From Streptomyces roseolus (lineage in GTDB: Bacteria > Actinomycetota > Actinomycetes > Streptomycetales > Streptomycetaceae): 64,000 nucleotides of DNA. Below, piece by piece: positions 30,862-39,283 of the stretch. The notes beneath the pieces were generated by a model that was not told the DNA's origin, ran no database searches, and was given only the letters and a program-made list of their open reading frames with translations. Made by a program: the position numbers and the translations under genes. Positions within the stretch are counted from its first letter, which is position 1. The number at the start of each line of letters is the position of its first letter. Where the stretch lies: the NCBI RefSeq assembly GCF_014649855.1, contig NZ_BMTV01000002.1, positions 329,422 to 393,421 on the forward strand. Reading direction: 5' to 3'.

Positions 30862-32253
30862 ATGCGTGTCGCACCCCCGCCGCCCCTCGCCGCCCAGCCC
30901 ACCCCGCTCAGCCGCCTCCTCGGCATCACCCTGGACGCGCTGCGCACCGGCGCCGAGGAACGGGGCGGGCCGCTGCCGCCCGGCGGACCGGCGGCCGTCA
31001 CCGCACGGGTGCGCACCGCCCTCGGAGACGTACTCCCCGACACCGGGACCGGAGCCGACGAGGCGCTGCGCACCCTCGTGCACCTGGTCGCCGCCGGCGC
31101 CGCCGACCCCGCGCACCCGCTGTGCGCCGCCCATCTGCACACCCCGCCGCTGGCCCTCGCCGCCGCGGCCGACCTCGCCGCCGCCGCGCTCAACCCCTCG
31201 ATGGACTCCTGGGACCAGGCCCCGGCCGCCTCCGCCCTGGAGGCCGAGGTGACCGCCGCGCTCGCCGCCGAGGTCTTCCCGGCGGCCGACCGGCCGGACG
31301 CGCTCGTCACCACCGGCGGCACCGAGTCCAACCAGCTCGCCCTGCTCCTCGCCCGCGAGCGGCACGGCCCCGGCCTCACCACCGTCACCGGCGCCCGCGC
31401 CCACCACTCCGTCCGCCGCGCCGCCTGGCTCCTCGGCCTCCCCGAACCGGTCACCGTCCCCACCCCGCGCGGGGTCCTCGACCCGGAGGCCACCGCCCGC
31501 GTCCTCGCCGCCCAGGACGGGCCCGTCCTCCTCGCCGCCACCGCCGGCACCACCGACGAGGGACTGATCGACCCGCTGCCCGCCCTCGCCGACGCCTGCG
31601 CCGCGCACGGCGCCGAACTGCACGTCGACGCCGCCTACGGCGGCCCGGTCCTCCTCAGCGCGGCCCACCGCCACCTCCTGGACGGCCTGGACCGGGCCCG
31701 CACCGTCACCCTCGACCTGCACAAGCTCGGCTGGCAGCCGGCCGCCGCCGGACTCCTCGCCGTCCGCGAGACCGGCGACCTCGCCGCCCTCGCCCACACC
31801 GCCGACTACCTCAACGCCGACGACGACACCGAGGCCGGCCTCCCCGACCTCCTCGGCCGCTCCCTGCGCACCACCCGCCGCCCCGACGTCCTCAAGGCCG
31901 CCGTCACCCTGCGCGCCCTCGGCAGGACCGGCCTCGGCGCCCTGGTCGACCGGTGCATGGAGCTGGCCGGGGACCTCGCCGACCTGGTGGAGAAGCACCC
32001 CGGGCTCGAACTCCGGGACCGGCCCGTCCTCACCACCGTCCTCTTCCGTCCGGCCGGCGCCGACGACGCGGCGGTCGCCCGGGTCCGCCGCCGGCTCCTC
32101 GCCGAGGGCCGCGCCGTCCTCGGCCGCGCCGAGGCCGACGGCCGGCTGTGGCTCAAGGCCACCCTCCTCAACCCCCACACCACCCCCGACGACCTGGACC
32201 GGCTCGTCACCCTCACCCTCGCGGCACTCGTGGAAGGCGGCACCGACCGATGA
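30862..32253 (+). CDS. PLP-dependent decarboxylase, DesA-like (siderophore diamine synthesis)
   Basis: 463 residues of the group II amino-acid decarboxylase fold. PLP contacts visible are ALVTTGGTESNQLALLLAR, ATAGTTDEG, HVDAAYGGP and the Schiff-base Lys in TLDLHKLGWQP. Relatives include L-lysine decarboxylase DesA, glutamate decarboxylase and diaminobutyrate decarboxylase. The partner gene, starting at the overlapping ATGA, is a siderophore N-hydroxylase. The pair would make cadaverine (or putrescine/diaminobutane) and N-hydroxylate it. I chose ATG 30862; an in-frame GTG at 30811 has no ribosome site. A CACCCT box lies seven bases before the ATG, and no iron box was seen. Confidence 0.88.
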   Translation: MRVAPPPPLAAQPTPLSRLLGITLDALRTGAEERGGPLPPGGPAAVTARVRTALGDVLPDTGTGADEALRTLVHLVAAGAADPAHPLCAAHLHTPPLALAAAADLAAAALNPSMDSWDQAPAASALEAEVTAALAAEVFPAADRPDALVTTGGTESNQLALLLARERHGPGLTTVTGARAHHSVRRAAWLLGLPEPVTVPTPRGVLDPEATARVLAAQDGPVLLAATAGTTDEGLIDPLPALADACAAHGAELHVDAAYGGPVLLSAAHRHLLDGLDRARTVTLDLHKLGWQPAAAGLLAVRETGDLAALAHTADYLNADDDTEAGLPDLLGRSLRTTRRPDVLKAAVTLRALGRTGLGALVDRCMELAGDLADLVEKHPGLELRDRPVLTTVLFRPAGADDAAVARVRRRLLAEGRAVLGRAEADGRLWLKATLLNPHTTPDDLDRLVTLTLAALVEGGTDR

Positions 32254-33662
32254 CCGGCAGCACCCCCCAGCAGGACCTCGACCGCCCGCACGACCTGGTG
32301 GGCGTCGGCATCGGCCCGTTCAACCTCTCGCTCGCCGCCCTCGCCGACGGCGTCCCCGGCGGGATCGCGGCGAGCTTCTTCGAACAGCGTCCGGCCTTCC
32401 ACTGGCACCCGGGCCTCCTCATCGAGGGGGCCACCCTCCAGGTGCCCTTCCTCGCCGACCTGGTGACCCTCGCCGACCCGGCCAGCCCCTGGTCCTTCCT
32501 CGCCTACCTGAAGAGCCGCGAGCGCCTCTTCCCCTTCTACTTCGCGGAGAAGTTCCACATCCAGCGGGCCGAGTACGACGCCTACTGCCGCTGGGTCAGC
32601 GAGCGGCTGCCCGGCCTGCACTTCGGCCACCAGGTCGACTCGGTCCGCTGGAACCCCGAACGGAAGCTGTTCGAGGTCGACTTCACCCAGCTCGACCCGG
32701 ACGGCGAGGCCGCCGCCCTCGGCCGCGCCTACACCCGGAACGTGGTCCTCGGCGTCGGTACCGAGCCGTACGTCCCCGAACCGCTGCGCCCGCTCGCCGA
32801 CGCCCCCGGCGTGCCGGTGATCCACGCCGCCGACTACCTCGCCCACCGGGAGTCGCTGCTCGCCGCCGGGCACGTCACCGTCATCGGCTCCGGCCAGTCC
32901 GGCGCCGAGGTCTTCCTCGACCTGCTGCGGGGCCGCCCGGCCGGCGCCGAGCGGATCAGCTGGCTCTCCCGCACCGAGGCCTTCGCGCCGATGGAGTACT
33001 CGAAGCTGGGCCTGGAGCACTTCACCCCCGACTACACCCGCTACTTCCACGCCCTGCCCGAGCAGGTCCGGGGCGAACTGATGCCCCGCCAGTGGCAGTT
33101 GCACAAGGGGATCGACGCGGAGACCATCGCCGCCGTCCACGACGAGCTCTACCGCCGCACCCTGCACGGCGGCTGGCCGGACGCCGTCCTCACCCCCGGC
33201 GTGCGGGTCCGCACCGCCGGCCGGGTCGCCACCACCCAGGTCGAGCTGCACCTGGAGCACGTCCAGCAGGGCACCCGGTCCCGGCTCACCACCGACGCCG
33301 TCGTCCTCGCCACCGGCTACCGGGAGCGCCCGGTCGACCGGATGCTGGCCGGCCTCGACCCGTACCTGCGGCACGACGCGGCGGGCCGGGCGAAGATCGA
33401 CGAGCACTACCGGCTCGTCCTCGACCGGTCCGTCACCGGCGGGGTCTACGTGCAGAACGCGGAGCGCCACACCCACGGCGTGGGCGCCCCCGACCTGGGG
33501 CTCGCGGCCTGGCGCAGCGCCGTGATCCTCAACGCGGTGACCGGCAAGGAGCCGTATCCGCTGCCCCGCCGGACCGCCTTCACCAGCTTCGGCCTGGTGG
33601 CGCGAGAGGCGCCGAGCATCCCGTCGCAGGAACGGAAGCTGACGCCTCTCGTGGAGCACTGA
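32250..33662 (+). CDS. Lysine/ornithine/diamine N-monooxygenase (IucD/SidA/DesB family)
   Basis: 470 residues. It N-hydroxylates a primary amine using NADPH, FAD and O2, the first step to hydroxamate siderophores. FAD site VGVGIGPFNLSLAAL, active-site FEQRPAFHWHPGLLIEGATLQ, NADPH site VTVIGSGQSGAEVFLDLL and the C-terminal VLATGYRERP are all present. It overlaps the decarboxylase gene by ATGA. The acyltransferase (DesC) and siderophore synthetase (DesD) genes that usually follow such a pair are absent. Instead a 160-bp inverted-repeat element and an unrelated phosphatase gene come next. Confidence 0.92.
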   Translation: MTGSTPQQDLDRPHDLVGVGIGPFNLSLAALADGVPGGIAASFFEQRPAFHWHPGLLIEGATLQVPFLADLVTLADPASPWSFLAYLKSRERLFPFYFAEKFHIQRAEYDAYCRWVSERLPGLHFGHQVDSVRWNPERKLFEVDFTQLDPDGEAAALGRAYTRNVVLGVGTEPYVPEPLRPLADAPGVPVIHAADYLAHRESLLAAGHVTVIGSGQSGAEVFLDLLRGRPAGAERISWLSRTEAFAPMEYSKLGLEHFTPDYTRYFHALPEQVRGELMPRQWQLHKGIDAETIAAVHDELYRRTLHGGWPDAVLTPGVRVRTAGRVATTQVELHLEHVQQGTRSRLTTDAVVLATGYRERPVDRMLAGLDPYLRHDAAGRAKIDEHYRLVLDRSVTGGVYVQNAERHTHGVGAPDLGLAAWRSAVILNAVTGKEPYPLPRRTAFTSFGLVAREAPSIPSQERKLTPLVEH

Positions 33663-33669
33663 GCCCTCG

Positions 33670-33829
33670 GGCCTGTCTGACCATTCCCGTCGGGTCCGGC
33701 CCGCCCGGCACGCACGCTCGCCGCACGGCCGAAACGCCCGAGCAGCTCCGCTACGAGGAAGCCCCTGCCGCACGCCGATCGCACGCACCGACGACCCGGC
33801 CTGATCCGACGCGAATGGTCAGTAAGGCC
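33670..33829. repeat. 160-bp inverted-repeat element (possible MITE or transposon remnant)
   Basis: The arms 33670-33701 and 33798-33829 are inverted copies that match at 27 of 32 positions; the core CTGACCATTC is identical. The 96-base interior has no clear gene. The left arm starts 7 bases after the N-monooxygenase stop and the right arm ends exactly at the stop codon of the nucleotidase gene. No target-site duplication is visible. It may be a small non-autonomous transposable element. Confidence 0.55.
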
Positions 33830-35626
33830 TTAGAAGACCGGGATGCCGTCCCGGGTCAGCCTCCAGTCCACGGACGCGAACGTCGCCGGGTCGACCGTGC
33901 CCTTGGCCTGGACCCACTGGATGATCGTGTTGCGGATCTCGTCCGAGTCCGCCCACAGCTGCTCGGCCGTGGCGACGTGCGGGAAGGCGCCGCCGCCGCC
34001 GGCGCGGTAGTTGTTGACGGCGAGGACGAACTTCGCGGCCGGGTCGAGCGGCTTGCCCTCGAAGGAGAGGCCGGTGATCCGCTGCCCGACCGGCTGGGCG
34101 ATGTCGATGTCGTACGTGAGCCCGGAGACGGCGTCGTAGTTGTAGTCCGGGGTGTTGTCCGCGTTGGTGAGCTTCGCGGTGTCGACGGGAGCGCCCGCCG
34201 GGGTCCGGACGTAGTACTTCGCCGAGTACTCCAGGTACTCCTTCAGCTGGGCGCCCGTCATCAGGCGGGCCTCCAGGGTGTTCTCGAAGGGGTAGAGCCC
34301 GGCGGCGTCCTTGATGGTGATCTCGCCGGCCGGGATGCGGGCCGTGCGGGAGAAGCAGGAGGCCTGCGAGAGCACCGGCAGGGCCGCGTACGCGCCGCCG
34401 GCCAGGGCCGCCTTCACCGTCTCGGCCTGGACGACGTTGATCAGGTCGATGATCGGCTCGTCCTTCCACGGCGCGTCGGCCGTGGTCATGGCGGCGGTGG
34501 AGGTGCCGATGACGGTGTTGACGTACGCCACGACCTTCCGGTGCTCGTCGGCGAGCAGACCGGTGATCTCCGGGTCCTCCTCCACGGTGTTGGAGTTGAG
34601 GACCTGGGCGGCGGCCTTCTCCACCGTCCAGCGGCCCTTCTCCCACACCAGGTCGAAGTCGAAGAGGGTGAGGCGCTGGCCCCACTTGAGGGGCTCGGAG
34701 AGGACGACCTCCTTGCCCGTCTCCTTGTTGGCGATCCGGTACTCGGGGATCTCGGTGTGGGCGTGGCCGACGAGGATCGCGTCGATGCCGGGGACCTGCT
34801 CGGCGACGAGGCCGGCCGCGTTCTCGACGTGGGGGAGCTGGTCGCCGTACGAGGAGGTGCCGCTGGAGCCGGAGTGGGCCGAGACGATCACGACGTCGGC
34901 GCCCATGGAGCGCAGCTTCGGCACCCACTTCGCGGCCTGCTCCTCCAGGCCGGGGAAGACCATCTTCCCGTTGACGTTGGCCTTGTCCCAGAGGGCGATG
35001 CCGGGGTTGGTCAGGCCGAGCACAGCGACCCTGACGTCCTTGCCGTGCGGGGTGCGCAGCCGGTGGACGCTGTACGGCGGGAAGGCCGGGCGCAGCGTCT
35101 TCGCGTCGAGCGCGTTGGCGCCGAGCAGCGGGAAGTCGCACTGCTCCTCGAACTTCCGGAGCACCGGGATGCCGTAGTTGAACTCGTGGTTGCCGAGCGC
35201 GGCGGCGTCGTAGCCGATGGCGTTCATGGCCTGGGCCATCGGGTGGACCGGGCCGCCCTCGCGGGTGATCGGGTCGACCTTGGCGTAGTAGTACGAGAGC
35301 TGGGTGCCCTGGATGGTGTCGCCGGCGTCGATGAGGAGGGTGTTGCGGCGGCCCCTGTCGGCGCGGACCTGGTTCACCAGGGTGGAGATCTTGGCGAGGC
35401 CGATGTCGTTGTGGGCCTTGTCGTCGAACTCCTTGTCCGTGAAGTAGTCCCAGTTGAGGACGTTGCCGTGCAGGTCGGTGGTGCCCATGACGGTGAAGGA
35501 GTACCGCTTGACCGGCCGGGGGCGGGCTCCGTGGGCCTCGGCGGGGGCGGCGGTCCCGGCGGCGAGGGCGGCCCCGGCCCCGAGGGCGGCGGAGCTCTCC
35601 AGGAAGGTCCGGCGGTTCAGCGGCAT
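33830..35626 (-). CDS. Tat-exported 5'-nucleotidase / metallophosphoesterase
   Basis: 598 residues. A Tat signal peptide (NRRTFLESSAALGAGAALAA) is followed by the metallophosphoesterase domain (about 45-330) with all metal motifs: TTDLHGN, DAGDTIQG, LGNHEFNYG and GHAHTE. The C-terminal 5'-nucleotidase domain (about 360-590) contains NNYRAGGGG. Such enzymes dephosphorylate nucleotides or 2',3'-cyclic nucleotides outside the cell. AAGGAGAG lies seven bases before the ATG. It is divergent from the SIMPL gene. Regulation by phosphate is plausible, but no PHO box was seen. Confidence 0.93.
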   Translation of the reverse strand: MPLNRRTFLESSAALGAGAALAAGTAAPAEAHGARPRPVKRYSFTVMGTTDLHGNVLNWDYFTDKEFDDKAHNDIGLAKISTLVNQVRADRGRRNTLLIDAGDTIQGTQLSYYYAKVDPITREGGPVHPMAQAMNAIGYDAAALGNHEFNYGIPVLRKFEEQCDFPLLGANALDAKTLRPAFPPYSVHRLRTPHGKDVRVAVLGLTNPGIALWDKANVNGKMVFPGLEEQAAKWVPKLRSMGADVVIVSAHSGSSGTSSYGDQLPHVENAAGLVAEQVPGIDAILVGHAHTEIPEYRIANKETGKEVVLSEPLKWGQRLTLFDFDLVWEKGRWTVEKAAAQVLNSNTVEEDPEITGLLADEHRKVVAYVNTVIGTSTAAMTTADAPWKDEPIIDLINVVQAETVKAALAGGAYAALPVLSQASCFSRTARIPAGEITIKDAAGLYPFENTLEARLMTGAQLKEYLEYSAKYYVRTPAGAPVDTAKLTNADNTPDYNYDAVSGLTYDIDIAQPVGQRITGLSFEGKPLDPAAKFVLAVNNYRAGGGGAFPHVATAEQLWADSDEIRNTIIQWVQAKGTVDPATFASVDWRLTRDGIPVF

Positions 35627-35773
35627 GTGTGTCTCTCCTTGTTCCGTGGCACTGTCTCGGGTGCACAACGCGCGTAGATTCTGGCTCAGACCCTTCGTGG
35701 GCAACAGCCCTTTCGGGTTACGGAGTGGGAAAGTGTTCGCATGCCACCGATCCCCGGTCCGGAGGAGCCCGTC

Positions 35774-36457
35774 GTGACGCACGCCCACCCCACCCCGCAG
35801 GCGCCCCAGGTGACGGTCCGCGGCGAGGGCCTGATCGAGGTCGAGCCGGAGCTGGCGCGCCTCGCGGTGACCGTCACCGCGCGGGGCACCGACCGGTCCC
35901 CGGTCCTCGCGGACCTCACCCGGCGCAACGCCGAGGTCCTCGACCTGGTCAGGGCGCGCGGGGCGGCCGTGGCCACGCTGGAGACGAGCGGCCTCTCGAT
36001 CGCCCCGGAGCGGCCCCGCCGGGGGAAGGGTGAGCGGACGCGGATCCACCGGGGGCACGTGCGGATCACCGCCGAGCTCACCGACTTCGCCGCCCTCGGC
36101 GAGCTGGTGGCCGAACTCGCCGACCGGGAGCAGGTCGAGGTGGACGGCCCGTGGTGGGAGCTGCGCCAGGACTCGGAGGCGTACGCGGAGGCGCGCCGGC
36201 TCGCGGTGGCGGAGGCGGTGCGGCGGGCGCGGGCCTACGCGGAGGCGCTGGGCACCTCGCTGGGCTCACTCCTCGAACTGTCGGACGCCGGGCCGTCCGG
36301 GCCGGGTGCGGGACGGGGCGGCGGCTTCTCCCCGGTGCTCACCGCCTTCGCGGCGGAGGAGCCCGGAGGGGCCCCCGCGCTCGACCTCGAACCGCAGCGC
36401 CGGACGGTGACCGCCGAGGTCGTCGCGCGGTTCACGATGCTGCCGCCCGCACTCTGA
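35774..36457 (+). CDS. SIMPL (DUF541) domain protein
   Basis: 227 residues from a GTG; GGAGGAG lies seven bases upstream, which decides this start over the ATG at 35741. The SIMPL domain spans nearly all: VTVRGEGLIEVEPELARLAV at the N-terminus, LETSGLSIAPE, AVAEAVRRARAYAEALG. Relatives are found in periplasm or cytoplasm with poorly known stress-related roles; this one has no signal peptide. Its function is unknown. Confidence 0.85.
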   Translation: MTHAHPTPQAPQVTVRGEGLIEVEPELARLAVTVTARGTDRSPVLADLTRRNAEVLDLVRARGAAVATLETSGLSIAPERPRRGKGERTRIHRGHVRITAELTDFAALGELVAELADREQVEVDGPWWELRQDSEAYAEARRLAVAEAVRRARAYAEALGTSLGSLLELSDAGPSGPGAGRGGGFSPVLTAFAAEEPGGAPALDLEPQRRTVTAEVVARFTMLPPAL

Positions 36458-36523
36458 GACGAGGCGCCGGAGGGCGACGAAAACGCTCATCGGAGCAGGG
36501 CGGCGCACAGATTCAAGTCTTGT

Positions 36524-36551
36524 CAACAACGTTTCACGGAAAGGTTGTTGA
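36524..36551 (+). promoter_or_regulatory. Inverted repeat upstream of pyk
   Basis: TCAACAAC at 36524-36531 and GTTGTTGA at 36544-36551, twelve bases apart. The AT-rich segment lies 54-81 bases before the start codon, upstream of the -10 box, and may be an operator. Confidence 0.4.
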
Positions 36552-36592
36552 GTAGTCATGCGGGACCCGGCGGCTACTGATGGGTAAGGCCC

Positions 36593-36598
36593 TAGGCT
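36593..36598 (+). promoter_or_regulatory. -10 box of pyk
   Basis: TAGGCT ends six bases before the ATG and there is no ribosome binding site, so the mRNA is probably leaderless. No clear -35 box is visible. Confidence 0.6.
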
Positions 36599-36604
36599 CG
36601 TTTC

Positions 36605-38032
36605 ATGCGCCGAGCGAAAATCGTTTGTACCCTTGGGCCCGCCACCGAAACGTACGACCAGATCAAGGCGTTGATCGAGGCCGGAATGGACGTGGCCCGC
36701 CTCAACCTCAGCCACGGCACCTACGCCGAGCACGAGGAGCGATACCGGCGGGTCCGCAAGGCGGCCGACGAGTCCGGCCGCAGCGTCGGCGTCCTCGCCG
36801 ACCTTCAAGGCCCGAAGATCCGACTCGGTCGTTTCCTCGAGGGACCGGTACTCCTTGAACGCGGCGACGACTTCACCATCACCGTCGAGCCGAGGGAGGG
36901 CGACCGCCACGGCTGCGGCACCACCTACGCCGGCCTCGCCGGGGACGTGACCGCCGGTGAGCGGATCCTCGTCGACGACGGCCGGGTCACCCTGGAGGTC
37001 ACCTCCGTCGACGGCCCCCGGGTGCACACCCGGGTCGTCGAGGGCGGCATGGTCTCCGACCACAAGGGGCTCAACCTCCCGGGCGTCGCCGTCTCCGTCC
37101 CCGCCCTCTCCGATAAGGACGTCGAGGACCTCCGCTGGGCCCTGCGCACCGGCGCCGACGTCATCGCCCTCTCCTTCGTCCGCTCCGCCCGGGACGTCGA
37201 GGACGTCCACCGGATCATGGACGAGGAGGGCCGCCGCCTCCCGGTCATCGCCAAGATCGAGAAGCCGCAGGCGGTCGAGAACATCGAGGAGATCGTCGCC
37301 GCTTTCGACGGCATCATGGTCGCCCGCGGCGACCTCGGCGTCGAGATGCCGCTCGAACAGGTGCCGATCGTCCAGAAGCGCGCGGTCAAGCTGGCCAAGC
37401 GGAACGCCAAGCCGGTCATCGTCGCCACCCAGATGCTGGACTCGATGATCGACAACTCCCGGCCCACCCGCGCCGAGGCCTCCGACGTCGCCAACGCCGT
37501 CATCGACGGCACCGACGCCGTGATGCTCTCCGGTGAGACCAGCGTCGGCCGCCACCCGATCGAGACCGTCCGCACCATGAGCCGGATCGTGGAGGCCGCC
37601 GAGGGGGACGTCCTCGCCAAGGGCCTCCCCCCGCTGACCGAGCGGAACAAGCCGCGGACCCAGGGCGGCGCGGTGGCCCGGGCCGCCGCCGAGATGGGCG
37701 ACTTCCTCGGCGCCAAGTTCCTGGTCGCCTTCACCCAGTCCGGCGACACCGTCCGGCGGCTCTCCCGCTACCGCTCGCCGATCCCGCTGCTCGCCTTCAC
37801 CCCGGATCCGGCGACCCGCTCGCAGCTCAACCTCACCTGGGGCGTCGAGACCTTCCTCGGCCCGCACGTCGACTCCACGGACGCCATGGTCGCCCAGGTC
37901 GACGAGGAGCTGCTGCGCATCGGGCGCTGCAAGAAGGGGGACGTGGTGGTGATCACGGCCGGCTCGCCGCCCGGCGTCTCGGGCTCCACCAACCTCGTCC
38001 GCGTCCACCACATCGGGGACCCGCTCTCGTAG
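36605..38032 (+). CDS. pyk: Pyruvate kinase
   Basis: 475 residues. It converts phosphoenolpyruvate and ADP to pyruvate and ATP. The start MRRAKIVCTLGPATETYDQI, LNLSHGTYAEHEERY, the substrate site DLQGPKIRLGRF, the active-site segment VIAKIEKPQAVENIEEIV, and the metal/phosphate segment MVARGDLGVEMP are all canonical. Length is typical. The C-terminal allosteric domain (about 345-475) is present. Streptomyces usually have two pyruvate kinases; this is one of them. A terminator-like hairpin follows. Confidence 0.97.
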   Translation: MRRAKIVCTLGPATETYDQIKALIEAGMDVARLNLSHGTYAEHEERYRRVRKAADESGRSVGVLADLQGPKIRLGRFLEGPVLLERGDDFTITVEPREGDRHGCGTTYAGLAGDVTAGERILVDDGRVTLEVTSVDGPRVHTRVVEGGMVSDHKGLNLPGVAVSVPALSDKDVEDLRWALRTGADVIALSFVRSARDVEDVHRIMDEEGRRLPVIAKIEKPQAVENIEEIVAAFDGIMVARGDLGVEMPLEQVPIVQKRAVKLAKRNAKPVIVATQMLDSMIDNSRPTRAEASDVANAVIDGTDAVMLSGETSVGRHPIETVRTMSRIVEAAEGDVLAKGLPPLTERNKPRTQGGAVARAAAEMGDFLGAKFLVAFTQSGDTVRRLSRYRSPIPLLAFTPDPATRSQLNLTWGVETFLGPHVDSTDAMVAQVDEELLRIGRCKKGDVVVITAGSPPGVSGSTNLVRVHHIGDPLS

Positions 38033-38056
38033 TCGCATGCGACGGAACACCGGAAA

Positions 38057-38088
38057 GAGCTCAGCCATCGCTTCTGGCGGCTGGGCTC
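38057..38088 (+). terminator. Probable terminator after pyk
   Basis: GAGCTCAGCC and GGCTGGGCTC form a ten-base stem with one G-T pair, 24 bases after the stop. Confidence 0.6.
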
Positions 38089-38203
38089 TCGCGTTCCCGG
38101 AGTACTTGGCACGTCATGCGCAAGTGACGACGCGGAAACCCTGACGCCGCGTCACCCCGAGGCCCGGCTCCGCCGGGTCCGAACCTCGACCGGGTGGCGG
38201 TGG

Positions 38204-38986
38204 TCAGTGTTTGGGGCCCACGTGGGCGTCCATGAGCGCGACGGAGGCCTTGCGGGCGATGGAGACGTTCTGCGCGGTCCGCGATTGGTTGGTGGCCTTC
38301 CAGTCGACACCGACGCGGTCGAGGGCATGCGTGAAGAGCCCGAGGATGTCGGTGGACGAGTTGGTGAAGAAGTAGCGGGGGTACTCGTACCGCTTCCGCT
38401 CGCCGCCGACGAGCCGGGTCGTCCAGTTCGTGATCCGGCTTCCGTCGGAGTGGATGAGTCCCCGGATGAAGGCCCAGGGATGAGCGTCGACGATCTCCCG
38501 CTGCCAGGCTTCGAGCGCGATGCGCCGCTCGTGCTTCTTACCGGGGCCGTGCTGCGGGAAGAGGCAGGTGAGGTGCTTGGAGTAGACCTTGACCTCGAAA
38601 CACCCCTGCCTCCGGACCCTCGACGCATGATTGCCCGGCAGGACGGATTCCATGACCCGCACGCAGGCGTCGATGAGGCCGGGCCGGCTGTCGGTGCAGG
38701 AGATGGAAAGACTGGGAACCCGCATGGCACGGCTCTGAGCGATGTGGCCGTCGCCGAGGTGGAGCCCGAGCAGGTATGCGTACGCGACTTCGTCGAGCTC
38801 GCACCCGTCGCACCGTGGACACAAGGGGCTGCGTCTGCCTGGGCACTCGCCACGCTTCGCGCGGTCCATATGCTTCCAGTAGCCGATCGTGCCGAGTGGA
38901 ACGCTCGGCATCCTGGCGACAGCCGAGTTCTTCGCGCCGCTACGCAGAAGGGTGAGTGCCTGTTGGCGCGTTCCCGTGTCGTACAT
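38204..38986 (-). CDS. HTH plus LAGLIDADG homing-endonuclease-like protein
   Basis: 260 residues. The N-terminus has a helix-turn-helix (about 7-37). Next come four Cys (C48, C56, C59, C62) that could bind zinc, then a LAGLIDADG fold with two motifs ending in acidic residues: LLGLHLGDG at 72-80 and FIRGLIHSDG at 173-182. Both catalytic acids are kept, so cleavage activity is possible. It is a free-standing gene, not inside an intron or intein. A tRNA gene lies 109 bases upstream on the same strand and may share its transcript. Homologues are often annotated only as hypothetical or as regulators. The ATG has no strong ribosome site. Confidence 0.8.
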   Translation of the reverse strand: MYDTGTRQQALTLLRSGAKNSAVARMPSVPLGTIGYWKHMDRAKRGECPGRRSPLCPRCDGCELDEVAYAYLLGLHLGDGHIAQSRAMRVPSLSISCTDSRPGLIDACVRVMESVLPGNHASRVRRQGCFEVKVYSKHLTCLFPQHGPGKKHERRIALEAWQREIVDAHPWAFIRGLIHSDGSRITNWTTRLVGGERKRYEYPRYFFTNSSTDILGLFTHALDRVGVDWKATNQSRTAQNVSIARKASVALMDAHVGPKH

Positions 38987-39095
38987 GCGGTCGAGCGTGA
39001 CCGATTCGCCCCAGTGGCTGTCTGCGGATGGGTGGAATTCGCGCGTGAGGGTGACGATTATTCGTTACCCGGCTACCTTCGAATTGAAGGAAAAG

Positions 39096-39170
39096 TGCCC
39101 CGGGTCGGACTCGAACCGACACTGTGTGGGTTTTGAATCCACTGCCTGCTGCCAATTGGGCTACCGGGGC
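39096..39170 (-). tRNA. tRNA-Leu(CAA)-like, class I size
   Basis: A 75-base cloverleaf: acceptor stem GCCCCGG/CCGGGGC perfect, T-arm GTCGG-TTCGAGT-CCGAC perfect, anticodon loop TTCAAAA (anticodon CAA, 39133-39135), and A as discriminator. The CAA anticodon reads the Leu codon UUG. The variable loop has only five bases, while bacterial tRNA-Leu has a long arm. The base pair next to the anticodon loop is A-C and the D-stem has only three good pairs. No CCA is encoded, and CTTTTCC follows directly. The gene is real by structure; the amino acid carried is uncertain. Confidence 0.8.
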
Positions 39171-39283
39171 CCGCGGAATCAAAGGTTTCCCCCGACCCTC
39201 TGCGCGTCCACCATACCGCAGCTAGGTAGGCTCATGGGGAGCTGTATCCGCCTCGGAACGAGGCCATCGAACGAGGAGCCCGC

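Noticed and set aside
28165..32178. 1337-codon minus-strand frame across pepN and the decarboxylase
   Set aside because: Reverse shadow of two well-supported genes; Gly/Val/Glu-rich without domains.
29157..33662. 1501-codon plus frame spanning three genes
   Set aside because: Only its last part (the N-monooxygenase) is real; the first 1000 codons are an Arg/Pro-rich off-frame shadow.
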